Positions 27,000-35,423 of a DNA stretch of 64,000 nucleotides are shown in pieces; the first letter of the stretch is position 1, and each line of letters opens with the position of its first letter. The translations under genes were made by a program, and so were the position numbers. Source of the stretch: Bordetella parapertussis (GTDB lineage Bacteria > Pseudomonadota > Gammaproteobacteria > Burkholderiales > Burkholderiaceae_D); contig CAMBFZ010000003.1 of assembly GCA_945866125.1 (NCBI GenBank), positions 88,376 to 152,375 of the forward strand, given 5' to 3'. Under the pieces are notes generated by a model, which ran no database searches, was not told the origin of the DNA, and worked only from the letters and a program-made list of their open reading frames with translations.

Positions 27000-27206
27000 G
27001 GAAAGGCTCAGAGTTGTGACCGTTTGGCACGGCCAATGAATGCGGAATGTAATGGGATGCGGGGAACGGGTCAAGCAACATGCGGCATTTGCTCTTGCTA
27101 TTGCATTCTCCATATTACTGCATAGAAAGTTAGTCAGCCATTGAGGATTAACCAATTGACACTATTCGCGACTGAGAGTCAGCCGAATTCGTCGCAAAAA
27201 TACCTT

Positions 27207-27223
27207 TTGTATACTGTACACAA
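27207..27223. promoter_or_regulatory. Palindromic operator candidate upstream of winged-helix gene
   Basis: TTGTATAC-T-GTACACAA, 7 of 8 positions symmetric, lies about 70 bp before the GTG start of the winged-helix regulator. The TTGTATAC half-site style is common for GntR and MarR family operators, so autoregulation by the downstream gene is plausible. Confidence 0.4.
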
Positions 27224-27292
27224 CCAACTAGATTTGGGGTAATATCATTCCGCTATGGAAACAGTTTAAACATTTCGAGGGAGCACGAATCC

Positions 27293-27652
27293 GTGAACAA
27301 ACGTACCCGTCCGGCCGATATCTATTTACGCTTTTTGCAGCTTGCTGAAGCACTGCGTGGCATGCCCTCGTTGCCGGCGCTGGCGCCGCTGGAAGAACGT
27401 ATTCTCGAAATCATTGCCTTTGCACGTCAACGCGAAGAACGTCTTTCTGTGAAAGACCTGATGGGTAAACGTGAACTGGGTTCGCCTGCCATGCTGCACA
27501 GCCGTCTTAAATCGATGCGCGAAAAAGGCTGGATCCTGCTCGCCGAGACCGAAGATGCCCGCCGCAAGCAACTCGAACTTACCCAGGCAGCGCTGCTGCA
27601 CTTTGACAAACTGTCCAAGTGTCTGGTGCAAGCCGCTAAAAAAGCAGCCTGA
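27293..27652 (+). CDS. MarR-like winged-helix DNA-binding protein
   Basis: 119 aa, GTG start preceded by CGAGGGAGC. A central winged helix: RLSVKDLMGKRELGSPAMLHSRLKS as HTH, followed by a wing at GWILLAETEDARRKQLELT. The short helical ends would dimerise. No effector-binding domain. Looks like small MarR-type regulators common in Burkholderiales; targets unknown. Monocistronic between a palindrome and a terminator. Confidence 0.75.
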   Translation: MNKRTRPADIYLRFLQLAEALRGMPSLPALAPLEERILEIIAFARQREERLSVKDLMGKRELGSPAMLHSRLKSMREKGWILLAETEDARRKQLELTQAALLHFDKLSKCLVQAAKKAA

Positions 27653-27660
27653 CAAACTGA

Positions 27661-27683
27661 GGCCGGTCTGCGGACCGGCCTTT
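27661..27683 (+). terminator. Rho-independent terminator after winged-helix gene
   Basis: GGCCGGTC-TGCG-GACCGGCC followed by a short T-run, 9 bp after the stop codon. Eight perfect GC-rich pairs; the T-tract is short (TTTGCT). Confidence 0.75.
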
Positions 27684-27706
27684 GCTGATGCTCACTCGTG
27701 CCCAGC

Positions 27707-27787
27707 TCATTTGCGGGTTGCAAGGTAAATTGCCAAGCCAATAATTGCCGCAACCGCCAGCTCCAATCCCACCATCCAATAAGCCAT
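27707..27787 (-). CDS. Putative 26-residue single-TM peptide
   Basis: From ATG ending at 27787, with AAAGGA four bases before it, the frame gives MAYWMVGLELAVAAIIGLAI followed by YLATRK: almost entirely one membrane helix with a basic tail. An in-frame ATG ending at 27853 would add 22 residues. It lies directly downstream of the cheD remnant, where cheB would be expected. The helix is well formed but no homolog comes to mind, so this is tentative. Confidence 0.35.
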   Translation of the reverse strand: MAYWMVGLELAVAAIIGLAIYLATRK

Positions 27788-27854
27788 GCCGTCCTTTCGC
27801 GCTGTCGCACCCTGCCCTGCGCGCATGATGCCATAAGCAAAAGCACTACCCATA

Positions 27855-28031
27855 TCAAAACAATTCGATCTCCCCGCCCGCGGGAGCTGACTGCAGCGAC
27901 TTGACATAGCGCTGCTCGCGCACGGCCAGATCGTGGGTCGTCGACGACGCCAGTTTTTTTACCAGTGCACGACCAGTGCGCGGGAAATAAGCAAGCTTGC
28001 GCGGATAAATATCATTGAGATCTTCGGCGAA
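27855..28031 (-). pseudogene. cheD: cheD remnant (C-terminal third only)
   Basis: The frame ending at 27855 reads FAEDLNDIYPRKLAYFPRTG, then RALVKKLASSTTHDLAVREQ and a C-terminus GGEIELF. This is the C-terminal part of Burkholderiales-type CheD (receptor glutamine deamidase), with the AEDLNDIYPRKVYFFPRTG pattern I know from the family. The N-terminal two thirds, including the catalytic Cys and His, are absent: the sequence joins directly to cheR at 28031/28032. Non-functional. Confidence 0.8.
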
Positions 28032-28260
28032 TTTGTAAACGCCTCCCGCTCCGCCGGGTCGATTTCCTACGCAAGACTTCGCAGATATTCCGAAAAGACG
28101 GCGCGCCCGTCGCCCGCCAGTGCCGGACCAGAAGGCTTTAGACCATCTCTTGTTTGCCGTCAGCCAGCGCAATGCAGGCACGCTGATAAATCAGCGTACT
28201 AACTTTGTCAAAATCCTGACGATTAAACGCAAAATCTTTCGATTTTTCCAATCCATACCA
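28032..28260 (-). pseudogene. cheR: cheR remnant (N-terminal domain, with stops and frameshift)
   Basis: Reading the minus strand from about 28250 gives DFAFNRQDFDKVSTLIYQRA, then CIALADGKQEMV, a TAA at 28138-28140, SLLVRHWRATGAPSFR, and after a frame change EYLRSLA, a TAG, and EIDPAEREAFTN. This is the N-terminal domain of the chemotaxis methyltransferase CheR (family pattern LIYQRAGISLSDSKREMVYSRL ... FTNALTTNLT). It carries two stops and one frameshift and breaks off at EAFTN, where the cheD tail begins. The catalytic domain is missing. Confidence 0.8.
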
Positions 28261-28586
28261 ATCGCAAATCGTACAACGCTCACGACGTCATCAGACCACA
28301 AGCCCACGACCAACAAAAACCCGAATAGAAGCCGGGAACCCTTTCTGTTTCCGCGCAGTCTGAAATAAGTTGCCGGACAGAATGCGCATGGCAAAAATGG
28401 CTAGTCAAATAGCCAAGCGCTTGATGCATGGTCCAAAGTGATTGCTTGGACGAAAAAATTCTTCGCATTTTTTTGTGCAAAATCAATCGAGAGACAAACA
28501 GTCAGCGCAGACCCATAGCCTTGCCTAAATGAACAAATTATTCTTGCGCACAGTAAAGCAAACCTCTGGACAAATTTTTAATAGGG
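28261..28586. other. Non-coding stretch upstream of cheR scar and sensor kinase
   Basis: No intact gene. On the minus strand a short frame (RGNRKGSRLLFGFLLVVGLW) around 28340-28280 resembles the first membrane helix of a methyl-accepting chemotaxis protein, which would fit the usual mcp-cheR order, but the match is too short to call. The right part holds the promoter of the plus-strand sensor kinase. Confidence 0.3.
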
Positions 28587-30038
28587 ATGCGCCCTTCCAT
28601 GCTCAAAGAAACCTGGCTTACCGATCTGACGCAACATGCCGAACATGAGATTTTTATCATGGACGCCGACACGCTGGCATTCTTGCATGTCAATCATGCA
28701 GCCAGAATCAATCTGCAATACAGCGACAGTGAATTCCAGCAGTTGACAGCACCTAATCTGATGCGCGACCTACATGTCGATCAGCTAACCGATATCGTCA
28801 AGCAGCTGCGCAGCGGCAGTGTCGAACATTTTCACACCAAGACCGCACAGCGACGCAAGGACGGCAGCAGCTACCGCACCGGACTGCGGCTGTTTTATCT
28901 GCACCTAAACCTTGTACCCGCACTAATTGCCGTCAGCGATAACAGCAAGGCGGGCGTCAACGAAGATCGCCTGCCCCAGATCGAAGCGCAGCTGCCGGGT
29001 CTGCTTTTTCAGATGCGTCAGGGCACACGCGGCTGCCTTTATTTTCCATTTTTGTCCTATGCTTGCCATGATTTGCTCGGCATCACAGCAGCCAAACTTG
29101 CGGCAAAGCCGGCGCGCTTTTTTGACATGATCCTAGAAGAAGACCGGGCGAGTTGGCTGGCCCAGCTGCAAATCTCCGCGCAAAACAGGACCGTGCTTAA
29201 TTGGGAAGGCCGGATCTCGATCGACGCGTGTAAGGATATCAAGTGGATCAATCTGCGCGCGACCCCACAGAATTGCGGGCACCAGGGTGTGCAGTGGACT
29301 GGGCTGATGACCAACATCTCGCAAAGCAAGAAACTAGAAGAAGAGATTCGCTATTCACGCGCGCAGCTAGCCGAGCTCAATGCCTATGTCGACCAAACCA
29401 AGGAAGACGAACGCGCGCGGATTGAACGAGATCTACACGACGACTTAGGAGGCACCCTAAGCGCCATCAAGATGATGATGAGGGAGCTCTGGAAACGCCT
29501 GCCGGTAGACGATCCCGACACTGTCGAACGAACCGCTTATCTTGATTCACTGGTTGATCGCAGCCTCGAATCCGTTCATCGAATCGCCGTCAATCTGCGG
29601 CCCGGCATTCTGGAAGCCGGGCTGGTTGCCGCGCTTGAATGGTTGGCGCAAGCACTCCAAAAAAAGACCGGCATTCCTTTTAAATTCAACAGTAACGTCG
29701 AAGACATCGCCATTCCTGGCGCCGCGGCCACCGTCTTGTTTCGCATTGCGCAGGAAGCCTGCAACAATATCCGCAAGCATGCCAAATCCAGCAACGTCAA
29801 TATGTATTTGTACGATGGCGGTAACGAGCTCCAGCTGGAGATTATTGATAATGGTTGCGGCATCGCGCAGAGCAAGCAGCAAAAAAAAGAAACTAATCCA
29901 AAATCATTTGGTCTGCGCAGCATCAAAGAGCGCGTCAGCTCACTAGGCGGCACCATGTCCATCGCCTCGGGCAAAGAAAAAGGCACAATCATCACCATCT
30001 GCGTGCCCCTGCCGATTTCACCCAACCCTTTCGAATAA
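28587..30038 (+). CDS. Orphan cytoplasmic PAS sensor histidine kinase (NarL/HisKA_3 type)
   Basis: 483 aa without obvious membrane helices. A PAS domain at the N-terminus (MDADTLAFLHVNHAARINLQYSDSEFQQL), a second PAS-like region ending WTGLMTNISQSKKLEEEI, a coiled linker, the H-box KEDERARIERDLHDDLGG, and a HATPase with RIAQEACNNIRKHAKSS, IDNGCGI and FGLRSIKERV. No response regulator lies next to it. It occupies the space between the cheD/cheR scar and the flg remnants and is itself intact, so it may have been inserted or kept for another role. Confidence 0.9.
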   Translation: MRPSMLKETWLTDLTQHAEHEIFIMDADTLAFLHVNHAARINLQYSDSEFQQLTAPNLMRDLHVDQLTDIVKQLRSGSVEHFHTKTAQRRKDGSSYRTGLRLFYLHLNLVPALIAVSDNSKAGVNEDRLPQIEAQLPGLLFQMRQGTRGCLYFPFLSYACHDLLGITAAKLAAKPARFFDMILEEDRASWLAQLQISAQNRTVLNWEGRISIDACKDIKWINLRATPQNCGHQGVQWTGLMTNISQSKKLEEEIRYSRAQLAELNAYVDQTKEDERARIERDLHDDLGGTLSAIKMMMRELWKRLPVDDPDTVERTAYLDSLVDRSLESVHRIAVNLRPGILEAGLVAALEWLAQALQKKTGIPFKFNSNVEDIAIPGAAATVLFRIAQEACNNIRKHAKSSNVNMYLYDGGNELQLEIIDNGCGIAQSKQQKKETNPKSFGLRSIKERVSSLGGTMSIASGKEKGTIITICVPLPISPNPFE

Positions 30039-30210
30039 AGCTGCAAACTGACTACCATCTGCTGCAACATGCAAGCCAGATCTTTGTCCCGCGCAGTGCA
30101 CGCCTAAAACGGCGCGCATAGCGATAGCACGAACATCAAACAACACGGCAGCCTGAGACGGTGCTTTTTCATCACGCATTAAAGAGGCCACAAGCTTTGG
30201 AGAAAACGCA

Positions 30211-30414
30211 TCAGCGCTCAATGCCATGCGGCCTTGCCGACGCCCGCATTGATCTGTTACCCCATCCGAAAGTGCGGGGGCGGGCGCAGTAGACCCGACC
30301 ATCCGGACTACTTGCTCTTTCGGCATTAGCAGGGTTGCTGACAACGGCGTTTAATCGCTTGCTTTGCGCTGCCACGCCCGACCCGGTAACGTTCAAAATA
30401 GAAAACAATGACAT
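30211..30414 (-). pseudogene. flgC: flgC remnant (N-terminal rod-domain only)
   Basis: The frame opens MSLFSILNVTGSGVAAQSKR, then LNAVVSNPANAERASSPDGR: the N-terminal motif of the proximal rod protein FlgC (family: SIFNVSGSGMSAQSQRLNVVASNLANADS). It lies 23 bp downstream of flgB in the normal flgB-flgC order. After about 50 residues the similarity stops, and the conserved C-terminal rod helix is nowhere downstream, so the gene is truncated. Confidence 0.75.
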
Positions 30415-30437
30415 CGCGGCGTCGGCGTTTACACTTT

Positions 30438-30872
30438 TTACTGCGCTTGCACGACGTCCAGCAAGTCCTTGATTTGGCTGTTGATAGGCAGAAGTACGGC
30501 CTCATAACGCAAGGCATTGTCGGCCGAGAGTGCCCGCTCGATATCAAGTTCGACGGTGTTGCTGTCGATACTGTCTTGGCGAGAAAAGTGATACAGCAAT
30601 GGAATCGCACCAGACGCCAGCGACCGGAACAGATGGCCGGAATGGGTCGCGGCCAGCGCCAGCGTGGCATCATAAGACGCACCTAAAGCGCGGGCGATTG
30701 ATTGACGCAACGCGAGGTCGCGTGCTTTGTAATGCGAGATGTCGGCGTCTGCCATGTTACAGGCCAGAATCTGCTGGCGCTCTGCGCGTAGCGCCAGCGC
30801 TTTTTGATGAAACTGAACATGATCGTTAATTCGATCGGGCATCGTCGCACTCACTGATGGTGGTGCTGGCAA
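30438..30872 (-). CDS. flgB: Flagellar basal-body rod protein FlgB, near full length
   Basis: 144 aa, about the usual FlgB length (E. coli 138). FHQKALALRAERQQILACNM and ADADISHYKARD are the FlgB N-terminal coiled region, and NTVELDIERALSADNALRYE with LLPINSQIKDLLDVVQ the C-terminal one. Some substitutions in conserved spots (ACNMADAD for ASNIANAD) suggest relaxed constraint. With flgC, flgA and motA broken around it, the protein is unlikely to serve a flagellum. It is divergent from flgA/flgM, as in functional clusters. Confidence 0.75.
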   Translation of the reverse strand: MPAPPSVSATMPDRINDHVQFHQKALALRAERQQILACNMADADISHYKARDLALRQSIARALGASYDATLALAATHSGHLFRSLASGAIPLLYHFSRQDSIDSNTVELDIERALSADNALRYEAVLLPINSQIKDLLDVVQAQ

Positions 30873-30879
30873 AGCTCAG

Positions 30880-31046
30880 GATATAAAGGCCAGCGGCGTT
30901 TCGATGCGGCGACCATGCAGGCAAAGCACCTGTCGGGTGCGCCAAGCGTGCATGTCAGCGCACCGGATACGCGCTTAAATCTAGCGCAGGGGCAGAAACT
31001 GACGCAGGCAGATCTGGTCTTGCAGCGCGTTGAACTGACCAGCTAA
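30880..31046 (+). pseudogene. Probable flgA remnant
   Basis: In the divergent position where flgA is expected (between flgB on the minus and flgM on the plus strand), the plus strand encodes RFDAATMQAKHLSGAP ... LNLAQGQKLTQADLVLQRVE and then stops. The last segment resembles the SAF-domain core of FlgA P-ring chaperones (LxxGxxLTxADL). No start codon with SD and no C-terminal domain is present. Assignment rests on position plus this short match. Confidence 0.45.
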
Positions 31047-31177
31047 TCAGCGGCATTGCGCAAGCAGATGGTGCGCTAGCAGTGCGCTATTTATGAACAT
31101 AAAATATTAGTCCACTTAATTTATGCGGATGGCAGCCGTTAAAAAAGTGCGCAAGGGATTCAGACAAGGACCACGCG

Positions 31178-31480
31178 ATGAAAATCGATGACACACCACC
31201 TGGCAAGGGCTTCGCCCCGGTGTCGACCACGCGGTTGACACTCGTCAAGCCGTCTGCGACAGAGCAGCCAGAAGGCGGCAGTGCAAGCAGCGGCAGCGTG
31301 CGCATTTCTGCCGAAGCTCGCATCCTGGCCAGCGTACAGCGCGGACCCACCCCGTTTAACACGGCCCGTGTTGACGCGATCCGCGCCGCGATCGCCGATG
31401 GCAGCTTTACGGTTAGCCCGAAAAAAGTCGCCGAGGAATTAATGGCGTCGGTGCGGGAGCTCTTGGTTGTTAATCACTAG
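31178..31480 (+). CDS. flgM: Anti-sigma-28 factor FlgM
   Basis: 100 aa, usual length. Disordered basic N-terminus and the conserved sigma28-binding C-terminal half: VRISAEARILASVQRG, FNTARVDAIRAAIADGSFTV, and KKVAEELMASVRELL. An AAGGA SD precedes the ATG. FlgM holds FliA inactive until the hook is finished and is then secreted through the flagellar export gate. With the flagellum lost nearby, export could not occur, so an intact FlgM would silence any remaining FliA permanently. Confidence 0.8.
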   Translation: MKIDDTPPGKGFAPVSTTRLTLVKPSATEQPEGGSASSGSVRISAEARILASVQRGPTPFNTARVDAIRAAIADGSFTVSPKKVAEELMASVRELLVVNH

Positions 31481-31672
31481 CATGTCCACCTCGGCCAGGG
31501 GCACCACAAAACCATAGGCCAGCAAAATACCGAGAAAGGTGCAGACCAGTGCGCGCGCAATCAAGCCAGCAAGCTCTTCGGGCGGCGCGCCGATATCAGA
31601 TTCGATGGGCGCAATGCTGTCTTTGCGAATTTTTCTCCACACGTCAGCCAACAGCGTAAGCGAGGCGAGGCA
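31481..31672 (-). pseudogene. motA: motA remnant with internal deletion
   Basis: The minus strand encodes LTLLADVWRKIRKDSIAPIE followed immediately by SDIGAPPEELAGLIARALVC and TFLGILLAYGFVVPLAEVD. The first part matches the MotA cytoplasmic loop (KxRKxGLxxIExD). The second matches the fourth-helix region that normally lies about 100 residues later (ALVGTFLGILLAYGFVGPLA). TM1-TM3 and the C-terminus are gone. The fragment abuts flgM tail to tail. Confidence 0.75.
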
Positions 31673-31796
31673 GTGAGTCTTTCGGTATTTGGCGCCTTTA
31701 AATACGCTCGGCAGTGCCTCGGTGTAATACCGTTAATTTTGTTGGACACTGACCGCGCCGCTTGTCGGTGTTTGTCTTACAAAGGATGCGCGCTTT

Positions 31797-32738
31797 TTAT
31801 AATTCGTACGAATCGCGCTCACCCGCCAGGACCTGCTCGACAAGTTTGCGCGAGAGCGCCGGTGCCAGCAGTTCAATAAAAGTAAACACATAGCTGCGCA
31901 GGTAGGCGCCCTGCTTTAAGGCCACCCGCGAGATATTGGTACCAAACAAATGCCCCACTGGTATGGCCCGCAGATTTTGGTCGCGCGCGCTATCAAAAGC
32001 CAGACCGGCAATGATCCCCACCCCCATGCCCAGCTCCACATAGGTCTTGATGACGTCGGCATCAATCGCTTCGAGCAACACGTCGGGTTTTAGGGCACGC
32101 CGCGTAAAGGCCTGATCGATTTTATTGCGGCCGGCGAATGCAGCGTCGTAGGTAATAAGCGGGTACTGCGCGATTTCTTCGAGCGTGAGGGATTTGGATT
32201 TGAGTAAGGCATGCTCGGGGGGCACGACCACCATATGCTCCCACTGGTAGCAGGGCAAGGAGACGAGGCCATCAATCTCGGCGATGGCCTCGGTGGCAAT
32301 AGCCAGATCAGCCTGCCCGTTCAAGACCATCTCGGCCACCTGTTTGGGATTGCCTTGCAAGAGCGACAGCCTGACTTTGGGAAACTTGTGCGCAAAGGCC
32401 TGAACCACCGTCGGCAGAGAATAACGCGCCTGGGTGTGGGTGGTAGCAATAGTCAGGCTGCCCATGTCCTGGGCAGCGAACTCCTTGCCGATACGCTTTA
32501 AGCCTTCGATTTCCTGCAAGATCAGTTCAACCGACTTGAGCACCTGCCGCCCCGGCTCGGTCAGCCCGCGTATCCGCTTGCCGTGCCGGCTAAATATGTC
32601 GATGCCCAGTTCTTCCTCAAGCTCGATAATGGCCTTAGACACCCCGGGTTGCGAAGTGAACAAGGCCTTGGCCGCCTCGGTCAGGTTGAAATTTTGTCGC
32701 ACGGCCTCGCGCACAAAACGGAATTGATGCAAGTTCAT
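31797..32738 (-). CDS. cysB: LysR-type regulator CysB
   Basis: 313 aa. Winged HTH MNLHQFRFVREAVRQNFNLT with EAAKALFTSQPGVSKAIIEL, the hallmark CysB/Cbl HTH. C-terminal effector domain with TTHTQARYSLPTVVQAF and QGNPKQVAEMVLNG, the inducer-binding loops for N-acetylserine/O-acetylserine or thiosulfate. Divergent from a TauE-like exporter and the cys operon that it very likely activates under sulfur limitation. Confidence 0.93.
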   Translation of the reverse strand: MNLHQFRFVREAVRQNFNLTEAAKALFTSQPGVSKAIIELEEELGIDIFSRHGKRIRGLTEPGRQVLKSVELILQEIEGLKRIGKEFAAQDMGSLTIATTHTQARYSLPTVVQAFAHKFPKVRLSLLQGNPKQVAEMVLNGQADLAIATEAIAEIDGLVSLPCYQWEHMVVVPPEHALLKSKSLTLEEIAQYPLITYDAAFAGRNKIDQAFTRRALKPDVLLEAIDADVIKTYVELGMGVGIIAGLAFDSARDQNLRAIPVGHLFGTNISRVALKQGAYLRSYVFTFIELLAPALSRKLVEQVLAGERDSYEL

Positions 32739-32819
32739 AAGACTCCCTTGTTTGCAGCCTGCGCCATCAGGCTTGCTTTTTTGCTAGCAGCCGACGAACA
32801 CCAAGCGCCGACGCAGCAA

Positions 32820-32885
32820 GCTATTTGCATATATCAAATAAGCATATAAGCAAATAAATACTCTGTTGTTTGGAATAAGGGGTGA
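32820..32885. promoter_or_regulatory. AT-rich divergent control region of cysB and the cys cluster
   Basis: A strongly AT-rich block with repeated GCATAT/AAATAAGCATATAAGCAAA elements, quite unlike the surrounding GC-rich DNA, lies between cysB and the tauE-like gene. CysB binds long AT-rich sites of poor consensus, so this is the expected CysB-binding/promoter region. Exact boxes cannot be set by eye. Confidence 0.45.
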
Positions 32886-32921
32886 GTTTATTACCATTCT
32901 GGCTTCTTTGCGCGAGGTCTT

Positions 32922-33695
32922 ATGACTGTTTCTTATGTAGTGTCGGGATTTGCGGTGGGCTTGCTGGTTGGCTTGACGGGTGTCGGCGGCGGCTCGCTGA
33001 TGACACCTTTGCTGACCCTGATCTTCGGCATTAACCCGGCCGTGGCAGTGGGTACGGATCTGGCATTTGCGTCCATCACCAAAACCGCGGGGACGTTTGC
33101 GCACCGTTTCAAGGCCAATGTGCACTGGGATATCGTGCGGCGTTTGTGCATCGGTGCGCTGCCGGCAGCCTTGCTATCGGCCGTTGCGCTGAATTATTTC
33201 GGCGCGCTGGATAAACATATCGGGCAGATCATCCGTTATTCCATCGCGTTTTCGGTCTTGCTGACGGTGCTGGCAATCATTTTCAGGAAGCGCATGCAGG
33301 CCTGGATCGCGCGGCATCCTGAGCGTCAGTTACGCGGCCGCCGGCTGGCGGGCGCGACCATTGTGTGCGGCGCCGTGCTGGGCACGCTGGTGACGATTTC
33401 GTCAATTGGTGCCGGCGCTATCGGCGCGACTTTGCTTGTCTTGCTCTACCCGCGTCTGTCACCTGCTGAAATTGCCGGTACTGACATTGCCTATGCGGTG
33501 CCACTGACTGCGGTGGCCGCGCTGGGTCACTGGTGGCTCGGGTCGATCAACTGGGAGTTGCTGGCGATGTTGTTACTGGGCTCGGTGCCCGGGATCACGA
33601 TCGGCTCGCTGGCGTCGCGCTCGGTACCGGAAAAATTCTTGCGCGGTCTGCTGGCCGCGACTCTCACAGCGGTGGCAGCCAAGCTGGTGCTGTGA
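32922..33695 (+). CDS. TauE/SafE family sulfite/organosulfonate exporter
   Basis: 257 aa, seven to eight hydrophobic segments, with the family signature GLLVGLTGVGGGSLMTPLLT near the start and its inverted repeat around TIVCGAVLGTLVTISSIGAGAIG. Members move sulfite or sulfoacetate. As first gene of the cys cluster, 30 bp before cysI, it may protect the cell from sulfite or handle a sulfur source. Confidence 0.9.
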   Translation: MTVSYVVSGFAVGLLVGLTGVGGGSLMTPLLTLIFGINPAVAVGTDLAFASITKTAGTFAHRFKANVHWDIVRRLCIGALPAALLSAVALNYFGALDKHIGQIIRYSIAFSVLLTVLAIIFRKRMQAWIARHPERQLRGRRLAGATIVCGAVLGTLVTISSIGAGAIGATLLVLLYPRLSPAEIAGTDIAYAVPLTAVAALGHWWLGSINWELLAMLLLGSVPGITIGSLASRSVPEKFLRGLLAATLTAVAAKLVL

Positions 33696-33725
33696 TCATC
33701 AGATAAAAAATAAACAAGGACCTCC

Positions 33726-35423
33726 ATGTATCGCTACGACCACTATGATCATCAGATCGTCAAGGAACGGGTTGCCCAGTTTCGCAGTCAGGTAGAACGC
33801 CGAATCTCTGACGAACTGACCGAAGACGAATTCCGTCCGCTGCGTCTGCAAAACGGGCTCTATCTGCAGCGTCATGCGTACATGCTGCGGGTGGCGGTGC
33901 CGTATGGCTTGTTGTCGTCCAAACAGATGCGGATGTTTGCCCACATCGCCCGCAAATATGATCGCGGGTATGGCCATTTCACGACGCGCCAAAATATTCA
34001 GTACAACTGGATTGAACTCGAACACACGCCCGATATCCTGGCTGAACTGGCCAGTGTCGAGATGCACGCGATTCAGACTTCAGGCAACTGCATTCGGAAT
34101 ATCACATCCGACGAATACTGCGGCGTGGCCGCCGATGAGCTGATTGATCCGCGCCCGTTTGCCGAGATTTTGCGTCAGTGGAGCACCTTCCATCCGGAGT
34201 TTGCGTGGCTGCCACGCAAATTCAAGATCGCATTCAACGCCGCTACCCACGACCGGGCTGCCGTGCAGATTCACGACATTGGTCTGAATATTGTCAAGAA
34301 TGCCGCCGGTGAGCTGGGCTTTCAGGTACTCGCTGGTGGTGGTATGGGCAGAACGCCGATTCTGGGCAGCGTGATCCGCGGGTTTTTGCCATGGCAGCAT
34401 CTGCTCACGTATGTCGAAGCGATCATGCGCGTCTATAACCAATACGGCCGGCGCGACAACAAGTACAAGGCCCGGATCAAAATTTTAGTCAAAGCGCTGG
34501 GGGCGGAAGAATTCGCCCGTCAGGTCGAAGCCGAATGGGCCGATCTGCAAGACAGCCCTAGCCTCTTGACTGAAGCCGAGCTGCAGCGCGTCACAAGCTA
34601 TTTCACCCCACCTGCCTACGAAAGCTTTGCCGGTGACGATGCGAGCGTGGCTCAGCAGCGCACGGACAACAAGGCTTTCCACAACTGGCTCACGCGCAAC
34701 GTCAAACCGCATAAAATTCCTGGCTACGCAATCGTGCTGCTGTCGCTCAAAAAAACCGGCACGCCGCCGGGCGATGCGACGGCCGAGCAGATTGATTTTG
34801 TCGCCGATCTGGCCGAGCGCTACAGCTTCGGTGAATTACGCGTCACCCATGAGCAAAATCTGGTGTTGGCTGATGTCAAACAATCCGAGCTGTTCGCGCT
34901 CTGGCAAGAAGCGAAGGCGCACGGACTGGCCACGCCTAACATTGGTCTGCTGACCGATATCATTTGCTGCCCCGGCGGTGATTTTTGCTCACTGGCCAAC
35001 GCCAAATCAATCCCGATCGCCGAGGCCATCGCTGAGCGTTTTGATAACCTGGATTTTCAGCACGATATCGGCGAAATCGAACTCAACATCTCCGGTTGCA
35101 TCAACGCCTGCGGTCATCATCATGTGGGCAACATCGGTATTCTGGGCGTCGACAAGGATGGCTCGGAGTGGTACCAAGTCTCATTGGGCGGCGCGCAAGG
35201 CAACGACAGCGCGATTGGCAAGATTATTGGCCCGTCATTCTCGGCGCAGCAAATGCCCGAAGTGGTAGGCCGCATTCTCGAGGTGTATGTGCGCGATCGC
35301 ATCGAAGACGAACGCTTCATTGAGACTGTGCGCCGGCTTGGTGTGGCACCGTTCAAGGATCACGTGTATGCGACCCCGATCAAGGGCGCACAATATCAGG
35401 CAGGAGAAGACGCGTATGCATAA
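33726..35423 (+). CDS. cysI: Sulfite reductase hemoprotein subunit
   Basis: 565 aa, nitrite/sulfite reductase duplicated fold. The 4Fe-4S/siroheme cysteines appear as ICCPGGDFCSLANAKS and ISGCINACGHHH near the C-terminal half, and the substrate-binding arginine region as YGHFTTRQNIQYNWIEL. Reduces sulfite to sulfide with six electrons. No CysJ flavoprotein is adjacent, as in Burkholderiales and plants where ferredoxin or another donor is used. Overlaps the DUF934 gene by 8 bp. Confidence 0.93.
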   Translation: MYRYDHYDHQIVKERVAQFRSQVERRISDELTEDEFRPLRLQNGLYLQRHAYMLRVAVPYGLLSSKQMRMFAHIARKYDRGYGHFTTRQNIQYNWIELEHTPDILAELASVEMHAIQTSGNCIRNITSDEYCGVAADELIDPRPFAEILRQWSTFHPEFAWLPRKFKIAFNAATHDRAAVQIHDIGLNIVKNAAGELGFQVLAGGGMGRTPILGSVIRGFLPWQHLLTYVEAIMRVYNQYGRRDNKYKARIKILVKALGAEEFARQVEAEWADLQDSPSLLTEAELQRVTSYFTPPAYESFAGDDASVAQQRTDNKAFHNWLTRNVKPHKIPGYAIVLLSLKKTGTPPGDATAEQIDFVADLAERYSFGELRVTHEQNLVLADVKQSELFALWQEAKAHGLATPNIGLLTDIICCPGGDFCSLANAKSIPIAEAIAERFDNLDFQHDIGEIELNISGCINACGHHHVGNIGILGVDKDGSEWYQVSLGGAQGNDSAIGKIIGPSFSAQQMPEVVGRILEVYVRDRIEDERFIETVRRLGVAPFKDHVYATPIKGAQYQAGEDAYA

